Below are positions 1 through 7,843 of a DNA stretch of 18,717 nt, one piece after another. The stretch spans positions 1 to 18,717 of the forward strand of contig CAZAGT010000062.1 of the NCBI GenBank assembly GCA_964484515.1, read 5' to 3'. Position 1 is the first letter of the stretch; each line of letters starts with the position of its first letter. Made by a program: the position numbers and the translations under genes. Under the pieces are notes generated by a model that saw only the letters and a list, made by a program, of their open reading frames with translations, had not been told where the DNA came from and did no database searches. The DNA is from CAZAGT01 sp964484515 (GTDB lineage: Bacteria > Desulfobacterota > DSM-4660 > Desulfatiglandales > HGW-15).

Positions 1-2
1 AC

Positions 3-1652
3 CGAATGGCAGAATATGCGGAATTGGATTTTGCCGGTATCGAGACGAAGGAGGGAGGGGACTTATGTCGCCTGGGACCTCCTTTCGCTGCCGACGAGAG
101 GTTGCACGTGGCAAACCCGATAACGGAATCTGCGTTTCAGCGGGGATCGACGGTAGCCGGAACCTTTGTCTTAAGCCATGAGTTCCTTAATGCCCAAAAT
201 CCCGATTTGCTCGAGCGGTCTCAAGTCCCTGTCATTGATGAAAAGCAGAGGGCTGGGGAGGGTGAAGGCGTGAAAATTCCGGGAATGTCTATCGCGGCAG
301 CGGTCCCGGTGTATGAAAAAGAGGAACTGGTCGGCATCCTATACGGAGGCGTTCTTCTCAATCGTAGCACGAAATTTGTCGATACGGTTCGGGACACGGT
401 ATTTCAGAACGAACTATACAAGGGTGTGCATATAGGCACTGCGACGATCTTTTATAACGCCGTCCGTATTGCAACCAATGTGCTAACACCGGAGGGTCGA
501 AGAGCCATCGGCACGCGAGTTTCCAAAGAAGTAGGGGAACATGTTCTCGTGCGGGGCAAGAAGTGGATTGATCGCGCCTTTGTCGTGAACGACTGGTACA
601 TTGCGGCTTACGAGCCCATCAAGGACATAGGCGGGGATATTGTGGGCATGCTCTATGTCGGTGTACGTGAAGCCAAGTATGCTGATGTCCGACGAAAGGC
701 CATCTTGATCTTTGTGATCATCACCCTGGTCAGTATGACCATGGCGACAGGGCTTGGCTACCTCCTGGCGCACAGGATCATGAGCCCGATAGGACGATTG
801 ATCAGGGCTAGTCGTCAGGTCTCTGAGGGTAGTCTATCGCCGGACATCGGTCCTTTATCAAAAGATGAACTGGGTCTTTTGCAGAAAACCTTCAAGGAAA
901 TGGTTGCAGCGATTGGGCGACGCAGGGCGGAGAGCCAAGACAAATTGTTGTATTCTGAAAAACAGGCCAGCATCGGTCGGCTCGCCGCGGGCGTGGCTCA
1001 CGAAATCAATAACCCCCTGACCGGTGTCTTGACCTATTCCCATATGCTGCTGCGACGGAACGACATCATCGGTGATGTCCGTTCCGATATCCAGAAGATC
1101 CTTGAGGCCACCGAAAGGGTAAGAAAAATCGTGAAGGGTTTGCTTGATTTCTCGCGGCAAACAGAGCTTGATCGAAGACCAACGGAACTAAATGAGCTCG
1201 TGCGGTCGACGATCTCGCTCCTGGGCAACCAGGCCCTTTTGAAAGGCGTAAGCCTAAAAATCCATACCGGCGATGATCTACCCATGCCCACGCTTGATCG
1301 CGGCCAAGTCGAGGGCGTACTATTGAATATCATCATGAACGCTTTAGACGCCACCGGGGAGGGCGGCAGCATCAGCGTTTGCACGAAAAGGGGCTCCTCT
1401 CCGAACGATGGGAGGCCGTCAGGGGTTGTCATCAGCGTCGCTGATACGGGCTGCGGAATCGCGCCCGAGGACCTTGGGAGACTCTTTGATCCATTTTTCA
1501 CCACGAAGGAGGTCGGTCGGGGGACCGGCCTCGGGCTCTCTGTTTCGCTTGGAATCATCGAGCGCCATGGGGGGACCATTAAGGTCCAGAGCGAGGTCGG
1601 CAAAGGGAGCACGTTTATCATCTGGTTGCCGTCAGATGGAAAGAACATGTGA
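3..1652 (+). CDS. Cache-HAMP sensor histidine kinase (5' end truncated by window)
   Basis: Membrane sensor kinase that would autophosphorylate on His and pass phosphate to the receivers encoded directly downstream. Numbered from the ATG at 6, residues 1-225 are an extracytoplasmic Cache-like sensor; the WYIAAYEPI and GMLYVGV motifs are typical of Cache folds. One transmembrane helix follows at about 231-253, then HAMP (about 253-305), a HisKA domain with H332 in AHEINNPL, and an ATPase domain with N445 (N box), D480 in DTGCG, and GTGLGL. The reading frame is open to the window edge and no N-terminal membrane helix precedes the sensor, so the true start lies upstream. The stop lies inside the next gene, implying co-translation. 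The ligand cannot be inferred. Confidence 0.93.
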   Translation, partial: RMAEYAELDFAGIETKEGGDLCRLGPPFAADERLHVANPITESAFQRGSTVAGTFVLSHEFLNAQNPDLLERSQVPVIDEKQRAGEGEGVKIPGMSIAAAVPVYEKEELVGILYGGVLLNRSTKFVDTVRDTVFQNELYKGVHIGTATIFYNAVRIATNVLTPEGRRAIGTRVSKEVGEHVLVRGKKWIDRAFVVNDWYIAAYEPIKDIGGDIVGMLYVGVREAKYADVRRKAILIFVIITLVSMTMATGLGYLLAHRIMSPIGRLIRASRQVSEGSLSPDIGPLSKDELGLLQKTFKEMVAAIGRRRAESQDKLLYSEKQASIGRLAAGVAHEINNPLTGVLTYSHMLLRRNDIIGDVRSDIQKILEATERVRKIVKGLLDFSRQTELDRRPTELNELVRSTISLLGNQALLKGVSLKIHTGDDLPMPTLDRGQVEGVLLNIIMNALDATGEGGSISVCTKRGSSPNDGRPSGVVISVADTGCGIAPEDLGRLFDPFFTTKEVGRGTGLGLSVSLGIIERHGGTIKVQSEVGKGSTFIIWLPSDGKNM

Positions 1653-2046
1653 CAGCAAAATACTGGTCGTTGACGACGAAGGCATCGTGCTTGACAGTTG
1701 CCGTCGGGTGCTTGAAGCAGAGGGTTTCGAAGTCCTGATAGTCGCGTCTGCGGAAAGGGCCCTGCAAGTCCTTGAGGATGAAAGACCTTTGCTGCTGCTA
1801 CTTGACGTGAAGATGCCGGAGCATGACGGCATCTATCTGATGCAGCGGGTGAAGGAAAGATGGACTGACATACCCATGATCGTGATGAGCGGCTACCATA
1901 CGGCAGAGACGATAGCGGAAGCCGCTAAACATGGGGCTGCCACCTTTATTCCCAAGCCTTTTACGCCTGACGAGTTGTTGGAGACAATTCACCAGGTCAT
2001 AGAAGAAGGGGCAAAACATGGAAAAGAAGAAAATCCTAGTTATTGA
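1636..2046 (+). CDS. single-domain response regulator (REC only)
   Basis: A 136-residue stand-alone receiver. The acidic pair is D13-D14, the phosphoacceptor is D57 (LLLLDVKMP), the switch Ser is S85 and the conserved Lys is K107 (PKPFTP). I chose the ATG at 1636 because the receiver fold begins a few residues later and the downstream receivers align at this point; a longer upstream extension of the frame runs through the kinase ATPase region and is not receiver-like. It overlaps the kinase by 17 bp and the next regulator by 29 bp. There is no output domain, so it may act by protein contact or as a phosphate sink or relay, as CheY-like proteins do. It resembles the receiver of the channel fusion most (shared VLDSCRR). 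Confidence 0.9.
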   Translation: MERTCDSKILVVDDEGIVLDSCRRVLEAEGFEVLIVASAERALQVLEDERPLLLLLDVKMPEHDGIYLMQRVKERWTDIPMIVMSGYHTAETIAEAAKHGAATFIPKPFTPDELLETIHQVIEEGAKHGKEENPSY

Positions 2047-2662
2047 TGACGATCAAATCGTCCTTGATAGTGTGCAAAAAATTCTTGCTGATGACAATTA
2101 CGAGGTCGACACGGTTTTGAGCGGGCGTGGTGGTCTCAGCCTCTTCGACCAAAAGCAATACGACATGGTCCTGACGGACATCCGGATGCCCGACATGGGT
2201 GGCATGAGGATCCTGAGGGACATCAAGCGCGCCAGACCGGCCCTACCGGTGCTGATGATCACAGGCTACGCCACCGTCAAATCCGCCGTTCAGGCCATGA
2301 AGCTCGGGGCGGCAGACTATCTTGAGAAGCCGTTTACGCCTGGAGAACTCATCGATGCGGTGGCCTCGGTGCTCCATCTGGCTAAAATCCTGGAGCCTGA
2401 GGAACAAAGGGTTATTCACAGGGAGGAGCTAACGCGGGTCCTCGAGCGAGCGGCGTCGGATAACAGCTTTTTCACCGAACTGCTGGAGCATGCCGCAGAC
2501 GCCCTAGACGAATATGATCTGTCAGGGCCGGAAAAACTGGCCCTGTTGACAGGGGACATTTCTTGGATAGAGCAACAGATCGGCCCGCTCAAGGAATCTC
2601 AGAAAGAATTTCTTGAGCTCAAGGCGAGGTATGCCCAGTTATCGATTGAGGGATTTTGCTGA
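2018..2662 (+). CDS. response regulator with C-terminal helical domain (copy 1)
   Basis: A 214-residue protein. Residues 1-120 are a canonical receiver with phosphoacceptor D54 (VLTDIRMPDM), switch T82 (MITGYATV) and K104 (LEKPFTP). Residues about 128-200 are a helical tail containing LDEYDLSGPEKLALLTGD and no helix-turn-helix, AAA+, GGDEF, HD or kinase motif. From memory, the pattern L-x-x-Y-x-L-(S/T)-x-x-E-x-x-x-L-L-(S/T)-G-D resembles the small all-helical fold of LigA-like dioxygenase subunits and some Nif11/Franean1_4349-type peptides; this is only a resemblance. The ATG at 2018 has an AAGGGG Shine-Dalgarno 7 nt upstream, inside the previous gene. It is paralogous to the next gene. Confidence 0.9.
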   Translation: MEKKKILVIDDDQIVLDSVQKILADDNYEVDTVLSGRGGLSLFDQKQYDMVLTDIRMPDMGGMRILRDIKRARPALPVLMITGYATVKSAVQAMKLGAADYLEKPFTPGELIDAVASVLHLAKILEPEEQRVIHREELTRVLERAASDNSFFTELLEHAADALDEYDLSGPEKLALLTGDISWIEQQIGPLKESQKEFLELKARYAQLSIEGFC

Positions 2663-2680
2663 AACGCGTTGCATCGACAG

Positions 2681-2685
2681 GGAGG
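2681..2685 (+). promoter_or_regulatory. Shine-Dalgarno that fixes the GTG start of regulator copy 2
   Basis: GGAGG ends 6 nt before the GTG at 2692. The alternative TTG at 2656 has no comparable site and would add 12 residues that are absent from the paralogue. Confidence 0.7.
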
Positions 2686-2691
2686 AAGATC

Positions 2692-3318
2692 GTGGAAAAG
2701 AAGAAAGCCTTGGTCATTGACGATGATAAAATCGTCTTGGACAGTGTTCAGAAAGTGCTGAGCGATGACTCCTATGAAGTTGACGCTGTCTCGAAAGGGA
2801 GTAAGGGAAGAGATTTAGCCATTGAGCGCGATTACGATATCGTTTTGACCGACATCCGGATGCCGGACATGGGCGGAATGAAGATCCTGAGGGACGTTAA
2901 AAGGGCCAAGCCGTCGGTCCCCGTCGTGATGATCACCGGCTACGCTACCGTCAAATCGGCGGTCCAGGCGATGAAACTCGGCGCCACCGACTATCTTGAA
3001 AAACCTTTTACACCCGATGAACTGCTCGAAGCGGTCGCCTCGGCGTTGCAGATTGCCACGACGCAGGAGCCGGAAGAGCAAGGGATTGTGCACAAAGAAG
3101 AGATCATCAAGGTTCTGGAAAGGGCGGCCAGAGATACCGAGTTCGTTTACAATTTACTTTATCACGGATCAGAGGCTCTTGAGGAGTACCATTTGACCGG
3201 TCCTGAGAAACTCACCCTACTAAGTGGGGATATTCAATGGATTGAAAAGCACGTTGGTGCCCTCACAGCCGTACAAAAAAAATGGCTCGAACAGCGGGTG
3301 AGTGCTGAAATCTGGTAG
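2692..3318 (+). CDS. response regulator with C-terminal helical domain (copy 2)
   Basis: A 208-residue paralogue of the preceding regulator. The receiver has phosphoacceptor D54, T82 and K104, and the stretch from the switch Thr to the KPFTP motif differs from copy 1 at a single position. The tail (about 130-200) contains LEEYHLTGPEKLTLLSGD, matching the tail of copy 1. I chose the GTG at 2692, not an upstream TTG at 2656, because GGAGG lies 6 nt before it and the product then begins MEKKKALVIDDD, aligning residue for residue with copy 1. The pair probably arose by tandem duplication. No DNA-binding or enzymatic output domain is visible. Confidence 0.9.
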   Translation: MEKKKALVIDDDKIVLDSVQKVLSDDSYEVDAVSKGSKGRDLAIERDYDIVLTDIRMPDMGGMKILRDVKRAKPSVPVVMITGYATVKSAVQAMKLGATDYLEKPFTPDELLEAVASALQIATTQEPEEQGIVHKEEIIKVLERAARDTEFVYNLLYHGSEALEEYHLTGPEKLTLLSGDIQWIEKHVGALTAVQKKWLEQRVSAEIW

Positions 3319-3337
3319 GCTTCACAGTGGTGCCATC

Positions 3338-4615
3338 ATGGGAGATAGGATTCTAGTCATCGATGATGATGAAATGGTGCTCGACTCGTGTCGCAGGATT
3401 TTTACAGCGGAGGGTTACGATGTAGTCCTGACAACGAGCCCTCATGAGGGCCTCAACCTTGTAGCGAGCATGTCCTTTGACACCGTCTTGTGCGATTGGA
3501 AGATGCCCGGCTTTGATGGTATGGACGTCGTTGAAGAACTCAGCCGGCGATCACCCGATTCCACGCTCATCATGATCAGTGGGTATCCGAGCGTTGGCCG
3601 GGCTACGGAGGCCATGAAGAGGGGCGCCATGGACTACGTGCCCAAACCGTTCACTCCCGAGCAGATCGTCGAGACCGTTCACCGTGCTGAGAGGCGGAAG
3701 GTTGCGGAAGAGAAGAAGGTCCTTGGGCGAATCGAAAGGATCATGAAGAATGTCGGATTTCCCAACCCGGCGCTCGATGATAATCCGCCAAAAAGCATCG
3801 CCGAGAGTGTTGCTTCGACCATCGGCGTAGGGAAGGCGACATCACCATGGGTTACCGTGTTTGTGTTAGGGATTCTTGCGGGGTCGTACATCGGTTTTGG
3901 AGGCCTTCTTTCAACCGCTGTGAGTTTTGACGTGGCCAAGACCCTGGGCATCGGAATCAAGAAATTCATTGCCGGGTCGGTCTTCACGGTCGGTCTGATC
4001 CTCGTGGTGATTGCCGGGGCCGAGTTGTTTACCGGGAACAACCTGATGATATCGAGCGCCATGAGCAGGAGAATATCATTCCGCAATATGTGTCAACGTT
4101 GGGCCGTAGTCTGGTTTGCTAATTTTGTGGGGTCTCTCATTGTGGTACTGATGTTTTACCTCTCAGGCCTTTGGCGAATTGAAGGCGGCGCGTTAGGTTC
4201 CGCGGCTGTAGGCATTGCTTACAACAAGGTCAATCTGAGCTTCGCCGAAGCGCTTGTTCGCGCCATCGGTTGCAACTGGTTGGTGTGTCTGGCCGTCTGG
4301 ATGGCCCTGGCGGCTCGCCAAACCATCGGGAAGATATTTGCAATCTACTTTCCGATCATGGCCTTTGTGGCCATCGGCTTTGAGCACGTCGTTGCGAATA
4401 TGTACTTCATCCCTGCCGGGATCCTCCTCCACGGTTGGGCGGGAATTGCCGCGCCCGAAGCATTTGACCCCGGATCTCTCTCCTGGACCAGTCTCTTTCT
4501 GAAGAATCTGATTCCGGTAACGGTAGGGAATATTATCGGTGGCGCGGTCTTTGTCGGAATGAGTTATTGGAGTGCCTACATCGGTGTCTCACCGAATCGC
4601 ACGGTCAAGGCTTGA
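3338..4615 (+). CDS. response regulator receiver fused to a formate/nitrite-family (FNT) channel
   Basis: A 425-residue two-part protein. Residues 1-118 are a complete receiver: acidic pair D10-D11, phosphoacceptor D53 (LCDWKMPGFD), S81 and K103 (PKPFTP). A charged linker (about 119-165) leads into an FNT channel with six predicted helices (about 172-412). The channel keeps family hallmarks: the GAELFTGN loop (227-234) and GFEHVVANMYFIPAG with H350, the equivalent of the central pore His of FocA/NirC. The family moves formate, nitrite or hydrosulfide as pentamers; the substrate here is not decidable by eye. The ATG at 3338 was preferred to a GTG at 3302 because the receiver starts there. No stop or frameshift separates the halves. 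It lies 19 bp after the previous gene and its last 40 bp overlap the protease gene on the other strand. Confidence 0.92.
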   Translation: MGDRILVIDDDEMVLDSCRRIFTAEGYDVVLTTSPHEGLNLVASMSFDTVLCDWKMPGFDGMDVVEELSRRSPDSTLIMISGYPSVGRATEAMKRGAMDYVPKPFTPEQIVETVHRAERRKVAEEKKVLGRIERIMKNVGFPNPALDDNPPKSIAESVASTIGVGKATSPWVTVFVLGILAGSYIGFGGLLSTAVSFDVAKTLGIGIKKFIAGSVFTVGLILVVIAGAELFTGNNLMISSAMSRRISFRNMCQRWAVVWFANFVGSLIVVLMFYLSGLWRIEGGALGSAAVGIAYNKVNLSFAEALVRAIGCNWLVCLAVWMALAARQTIGKIFAIYFPIMAFVAIGFEHVVANMYFIPAGILLHGWAGIAAPEAFDPGSLSWTSLFLKNLIPVTVGNIIGGAVFVGMSYWSAYIGVSPNRTVKA

Positions 4616-5070
4616 TCCGCTTTCAGCGTCTGGCTCAGATCCTCAACGATCTCCTTTGTGATCGCTGGGAGCCTTTGTTTGAGTTCCGTGGATATCTCCT
4701 CTCCGAAAGGAACCTCCTCGCCGATCTCTATGCCGTATATCCCACCAAGTTCAGGCATTTTATATCCGCATGCCTTTCCAAGTCGCAGGAGGTGAAAGAA
4801 ATCGAGACCGTGGGAGGAGAATAGGTGAAGTGTCCCATGATCTTCCGTCAGCTTGATCATCACTCCCGGGGTTTTTCCCTTGTTGATGCATGCATCGATC
4901 ACGAAGATTTTGTCGTATCCTATAATCAAATCGAGAACGCCGAGGCCAACGATGGCTGTGGTTGCGACATCCACGCAGGGCCATTTCCCTTCCAACCTTT
5001 TCGCAACGGACAGGCCGACGCCGTCATCCGAGAGGATGGGGTTCCCGAGGCCCAGGATCAACGTCCTCAT
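4576..5070 (-). CDS. hydrogenase maturation protease (HyaD/HybD/HycI family)
   Basis: A 164-residue cytoplasmic endopeptidase that removes the C-terminal extension of the [NiFe] large subunit after nickel insertion. The N terminus LGLGNPILSDDGVG is the family signature. D16, D59 (VIDA) and H87 (SHGLD) match the nickel-sensing Glu/Asp, Asp and His ligands of HybD-type proteases. It is the last gene of the hydrogenase block, 309 bp after the large-subunit gene. That subunit retains a 30-residue tail after its second CxxC, so a substrate is present. Its 3' end converges with and overlaps the channel gene by 40 bp. No strong ribosome site is seen before the ATG. Confidence 0.93.
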   Translation of the reverse strand: MRTLILGLGNPILSDDGVGLSVAKRLEGKWPCVDVATTAIVGLGVLDLIIGYDKIFVIDACINKGKTPGVMIKLTEDHGTLHLFSSHGLDFFHLLRLGKACGYKMPELGGIYGIEIGEEVPFGEEISTELKQRLPAITKEIVEDLSQTLKADQALTVRFGETPM

Positions 5071-5120
5071 AGATCGTGCTCGCTGCGTGTCAATCTAGGT
5101 TTTGGTATCATTTTGGGGTT

Positions 5121-5375
5121 TTGAAACGAGTCAACGTCTGGTCATGGGGGTCTCTTTTCAAAAACGAAACGTTACCCGCTCGAACGCTAAAGGAGCTGCC
5201 AAGCAAGGCGGCCGACGCAGACTGGGAAAATGGGCACAGGCACTCAGCCCTGCGTATTCCCGAGTGGCCCTTCGGCCGCCTCGGGTAGCGCCTCATGCCG
5301 AGACCTCGCACTCAATCCCTTGTTTTTGAAAAGAGACCCCCATGACCAGACGGATCATACGCTGATGCGTTTCAA
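5121..5375. repeat. 255-bp element bounded by long inverted repeats, non-coding
   Basis: Two perfect 31-bp arms, 5135-5165 and 5322-5352, are inverted copies of each other (both contain GGTCATGGGGGTCTC or its complement). A further TTGAAACG/CGTTTCAA pair lies outside them at 5121-5128 and 5368-5375. The 156-bp interior has no credible ORF but holds a GC-rich hairpin at 5259-5285 (CCCGAG...CTCGGG enclosing GGCC-CTTC-GGCC). The element fills most of the 309-bp gap between the large-subunit and protease genes and stops 4 bp before the large-subunit stop codon. It may be a MITE-like remnant or an mRNA structure; no transposase is present. Confidence 0.75.
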
Positions 5376-5379
5376 GAAG

Positions 5380-6855
5380 CTAAAAAGTTACCTCACGTCT
5401 TGTCAGGCTTCTTAAAAGGGTGCCGCTCTTCTCCCTGATGTTCAGGGTGAAAGGGATCTGGCCGGGCAGGGCGTGGGTGGCGCATGCAAGACAGGGGTCG
5501 TAGGCCCTGAAAGCCATTTCGACCCGGTTCAGTAGTCCTTCCTTGACATGCGGTCCCTTGATAAACGCCTGGGCGGCCTTCTTCACGGAAAGACAGATGG
5601 GCGCGGCGTTGTGCTGGGTCGCCACGATCAAGTTTACCATGGTCAGGATCCCATTGTCGTCGGTCGCGTAATGATGGAAGAGCGTGCCGCGCGGCGCCTC
5701 GACGCAACCAACGCCCTCTTTTCTGAGTCTGAGGTTCATATTCTGAATATCCTTGCTCGTCAGGAAGGGCTCGGAAACGATCATCTGATTGTGCTCGGCG
5801 GCCTGGAGTGCGCAGATCAGCCGCGCCCAATTCATTGCCAGGGTATTGTGGGCCGGCTTGCCGCCGAGGATCTCAAACATCTCCTCGCACGCTTTTTGCG
5901 CCAGCGGGGTTGCCATGCCGGCAGCCGCATTGAGCCTTGCGAGGGGGCCGACGCAATAGAGGGACGTCCCGTCACCAGTTGCCAATCCCTTCCACCCGAT
6001 CTGTCGGAGGTGTGTCAGTTTTACGTAGGTCCAGGGCTCGACCCACTCCCCGATATACTGAGTGTAGTCTTCCGGACTGAACAGGGCATACTCGTTTCCG
6101 TTCGGATCGACGACCCTCACTCTGCCGTCGTAGAACGTAACCCTCTTGTTCTCGTCAACCAAGGCCATGTAGTACGTCTTCAGGTTGTACGCCTCACTGC
6201 GAATGAGATCCAGATAGCGCTTGTTGCCCAGGACAAGATCTTTGAACAACTGCAATGCATCCTGAGCGAATGCGACGGTAAAGTCCACGTTGTCCTTGAT
6301 CCATTTACGGTCTTCTTCGGTGATCCCTTTCGGAACGCCGCCCGGCAAGCCTCCCTCCGGGTGCGGCGCCTTGCCGAAGATATGCTTGATGATCTCGCGG
6401 TTTCGCTTTCGAATGTCAATCACCTTCAACCCAATTTCTTTTCCCAGCTTACCGATCAGGCCGAGGATGTTTCGGGCCTCAGGTTCCGCGTCCGGTCCGA
6501 GAACAAAATCGGGCGCTGAGAGGAAGAAAAAGTGAATATAGTGATCCTCTATGATGAAGGCATTGTATTCCAGCTGTCTTATCAGCCGGGCGGTCGGCGT
6601 GGGCTCCACCCCGTACAGGGCGTCCAAGGCCTTCGTCGCGGCCATGTGGTGGGCGGAAGGACAGACGCCACAGATGTTGGGGGCGATCCTCGGCATTTCT
6701 TCGGCCGGCCTCCCGATACAGAACCTTTCAAAGCCCCTCAACTCCACCACCTGCCAGAAGGCATCTTCGACCTCTCCACGCTCATTGAGGAAGATTTCGA
6801 TCTTTCCGTGCCCTTCGAGTCTGGTTATCGGGTTGATTGTGATTTTCTCAGTCAT
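5380..6855 (-). CDS. mvhA: [NiFe] hydrogenase large subunit, MvhA-like (group 3-type)
   Basis: A 491-residue catalytic subunit that binds the NiFe(CN)2CO centre and splits or forms H2. The N terminus ITINPITRLEGHG is typical of large subunits. The four Ni-ligand cysteines are C62 and C65 (ICGVCPSAH) and C455 and C458 (DPCLACATH). Maturation cleavage is expected after H461, releasing a 30-residue peptide; the matching protease gene is the next gene downstream. I chose the ATG at 6855 because the product then begins MTEKITINPITRLEG and overlaps the small-subunit stop by 8 bp (ATGACTGA-type coupling), rather than a start at 6930 deep inside that gene. The absence of an export signal on its partner indicates a cytoplasmic enzyme. 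The subgroup is assigned from the MvhD/MvhG neighbours. Confidence 0.95.
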   Translation of the reverse strand: MTEKITINPITRLEGHGKIEIFLNERGEVEDAFWQVVELRGFERFCIGRPAEEMPRIAPNICGVCPSAHHMAATKALDALYGVEPTPTARLIRQLEYNAFIIEDHYIHFFFLSAPDFVLGPDAEPEARNILGLIGKLGKEIGLKVIDIRKRNREIIKHIFGKAPHPEGGLPGGVPKGITEEDRKWIKDNVDFTVAFAQDALQLFKDLVLGNKRYLDLIRSEAYNLKTYYMALVDENKRVTFYDGRVRVVDPNGNEYALFSPEDYTQYIGEWVEPWTYVKLTHLRQIGWKGLATGDGTSLYCVGPLARLNAAAGMATPLAQKACEEMFEILGGKPAHNTLAMNWARLICALQAAEHNQMIVSEPFLTSKDIQNMNLRLRKEGVGCVEAPRGTLFHHYATDDNGILTMVNLIVATQHNAAPICLSVKKAAQAFIKGPHVKEGLLNRVEMAFRAYDPCLACATHALPGQIPFTLNIREKSGTLLRSLTRREVTF

Positions 6856-7825
6856 GTTCCATCCTCCGCCGCTGGCCCAGGATCGAACTGGGCTGTGAAA
6901 ACCGATATACGAATCCGGCAGGGTCATCAATGGATTCCATCAATCTCCGAGGGTCTCCGGATTCTCCGGCCTTTAACAGGCATGCTAAGGCGGAGACGGC
7001 CTTGGCACCCGCATCGACCACACCCGGCACAGGCCCAAAGCAGCCTCGACAGGGCATATTGACCCTAATGCAGGTTTCACCACATCCCGCGCGGGTTGCA
7101 GGACCCAGACAGAGGAGTCCCTGAGCGAGAAAGCAGACATCCGGATCAGCCTCCACCTGGTGAATTCTAAGGACCTGCCTTATCTCAAGCCTGTCCGGCT
7201 TTGATCTGTTTCGCGGGCAGGTGTCGCACAACGCCGTGCGCGAGGCAAGCGTCGAACCACTTGGAGGTAGATCCCCGGAGAGCACTGCGTTGACTGCGTT
7301 TAGGACCAAGTCCGGCGGCGGTGGGCAACCGGGGAGGTAGTAGTCCACATCAATGACTTGATTGAGCGTATAGACATGGTCATAGAATTCGGGAAGGGTT
7401 AGCTGTTTTCCGTTGACCTCCGTTTGCGGCTGGGGCCGGGTATCCTGCGGATTGACGACCGTCGGGGCGTCCCGGTATACCCAGTCAAAGATCTCTTCCT
7501 TCGTTATAAAATTGGCCAGTCCCGGCGTACCTCCGAAGCAGGCACAAGCGCCGAATGCAATCACAAGCTGCGATCTTGCCCGCAGCAGTCTTGCCACCTC
7601 CTCCTGCTCCGAGTTACGGACGGAACCGTGTATCAAGCTCAGCGCTATTTCGGTATCTTCCATGGACTCAATTTTGTCGTATTTGAAGTCCAACGCAACT
7701 GGCCAGAAAACAATGTCAGCGGTCTCAGCCACCTTCAAGATCGCGTCGTTCAGATCGACGATCGTTTCATCACAGCCGGCACAGGAGTTCAACCAGCATA
7801 TGGCGACTTTGGGTTTGGCAGCCAT
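6848..7825 (-). CDS. mvhG: [NiFe] hydrogenase small subunit, MvhG-like
   Basis: A 325-residue electron-transfer subunit. C15 and C18 (SCAGCDE), C94 or C96 (GACACFGG) and C167 (GCPPPP) would bind the proximal [4Fe-4S] cluster. The C-terminal half has C200, C203, C231, C239, C248, C252, C259 and C262, enough for two further clusters. There is no twin-arginine signal or membrane anchor, so it is cytoplasmic, as in group 3 enzymes. GGGAGG lies 8 nt before the ATG. It starts 18 bp after mvhD, and its stop overlaps the large-subunit start, implying stoichiometric coupled translation. Confidence 0.95.
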   Translation of the reverse strand: MAAKPKVAICWLNSCAGCDETIVDLNDAILKVAETADIVFWPVALDFKYDKIESMEDTEIALSLIHGSVRNSEQEEVARLLRARSQLVIAFGACACFGGTPGLANFITKEEIFDWVYRDAPTVVNPQDTRPQPQTEVNGKQLTLPEFYDHVYTLNQVIDVDYYLPGCPPPPDLVLNAVNAVLSGDLPPSGSTLASRTALCDTCPRNRSKPDRLEIRQVLRIHQVEADPDVCFLAQGLLCLGPATRAGCGETCIRVNMPCRGCFGPVPGVVDAGAKAVSALACLLKAGESGDPRRLMESIDDPAGFVYRFSQPSSILGQRRRMEHD

Positions 7826-7843
7826 CTTCGCATCCTCCCTTGA

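Noticed and set aside
1034..1648. 204-residue open frame on the minus strand
   Set aside because: It lies wholly opposite the kinase ATPase/HisKA coding region, and its product is Ser/Pro-rich with no recognisable motif; a shadow frame.
2399..3291. LigA-type dioxygenase function for the regulator tails
   Set aside because: Only a short helical pattern is shared; no catalytic LigB partner or metal-binding residues are present.
5548..6519. 323-residue open frame on the plus strand
   Set aside because: Fully antisense to the well-supported hydrogenase large subunit; no domain motifs.
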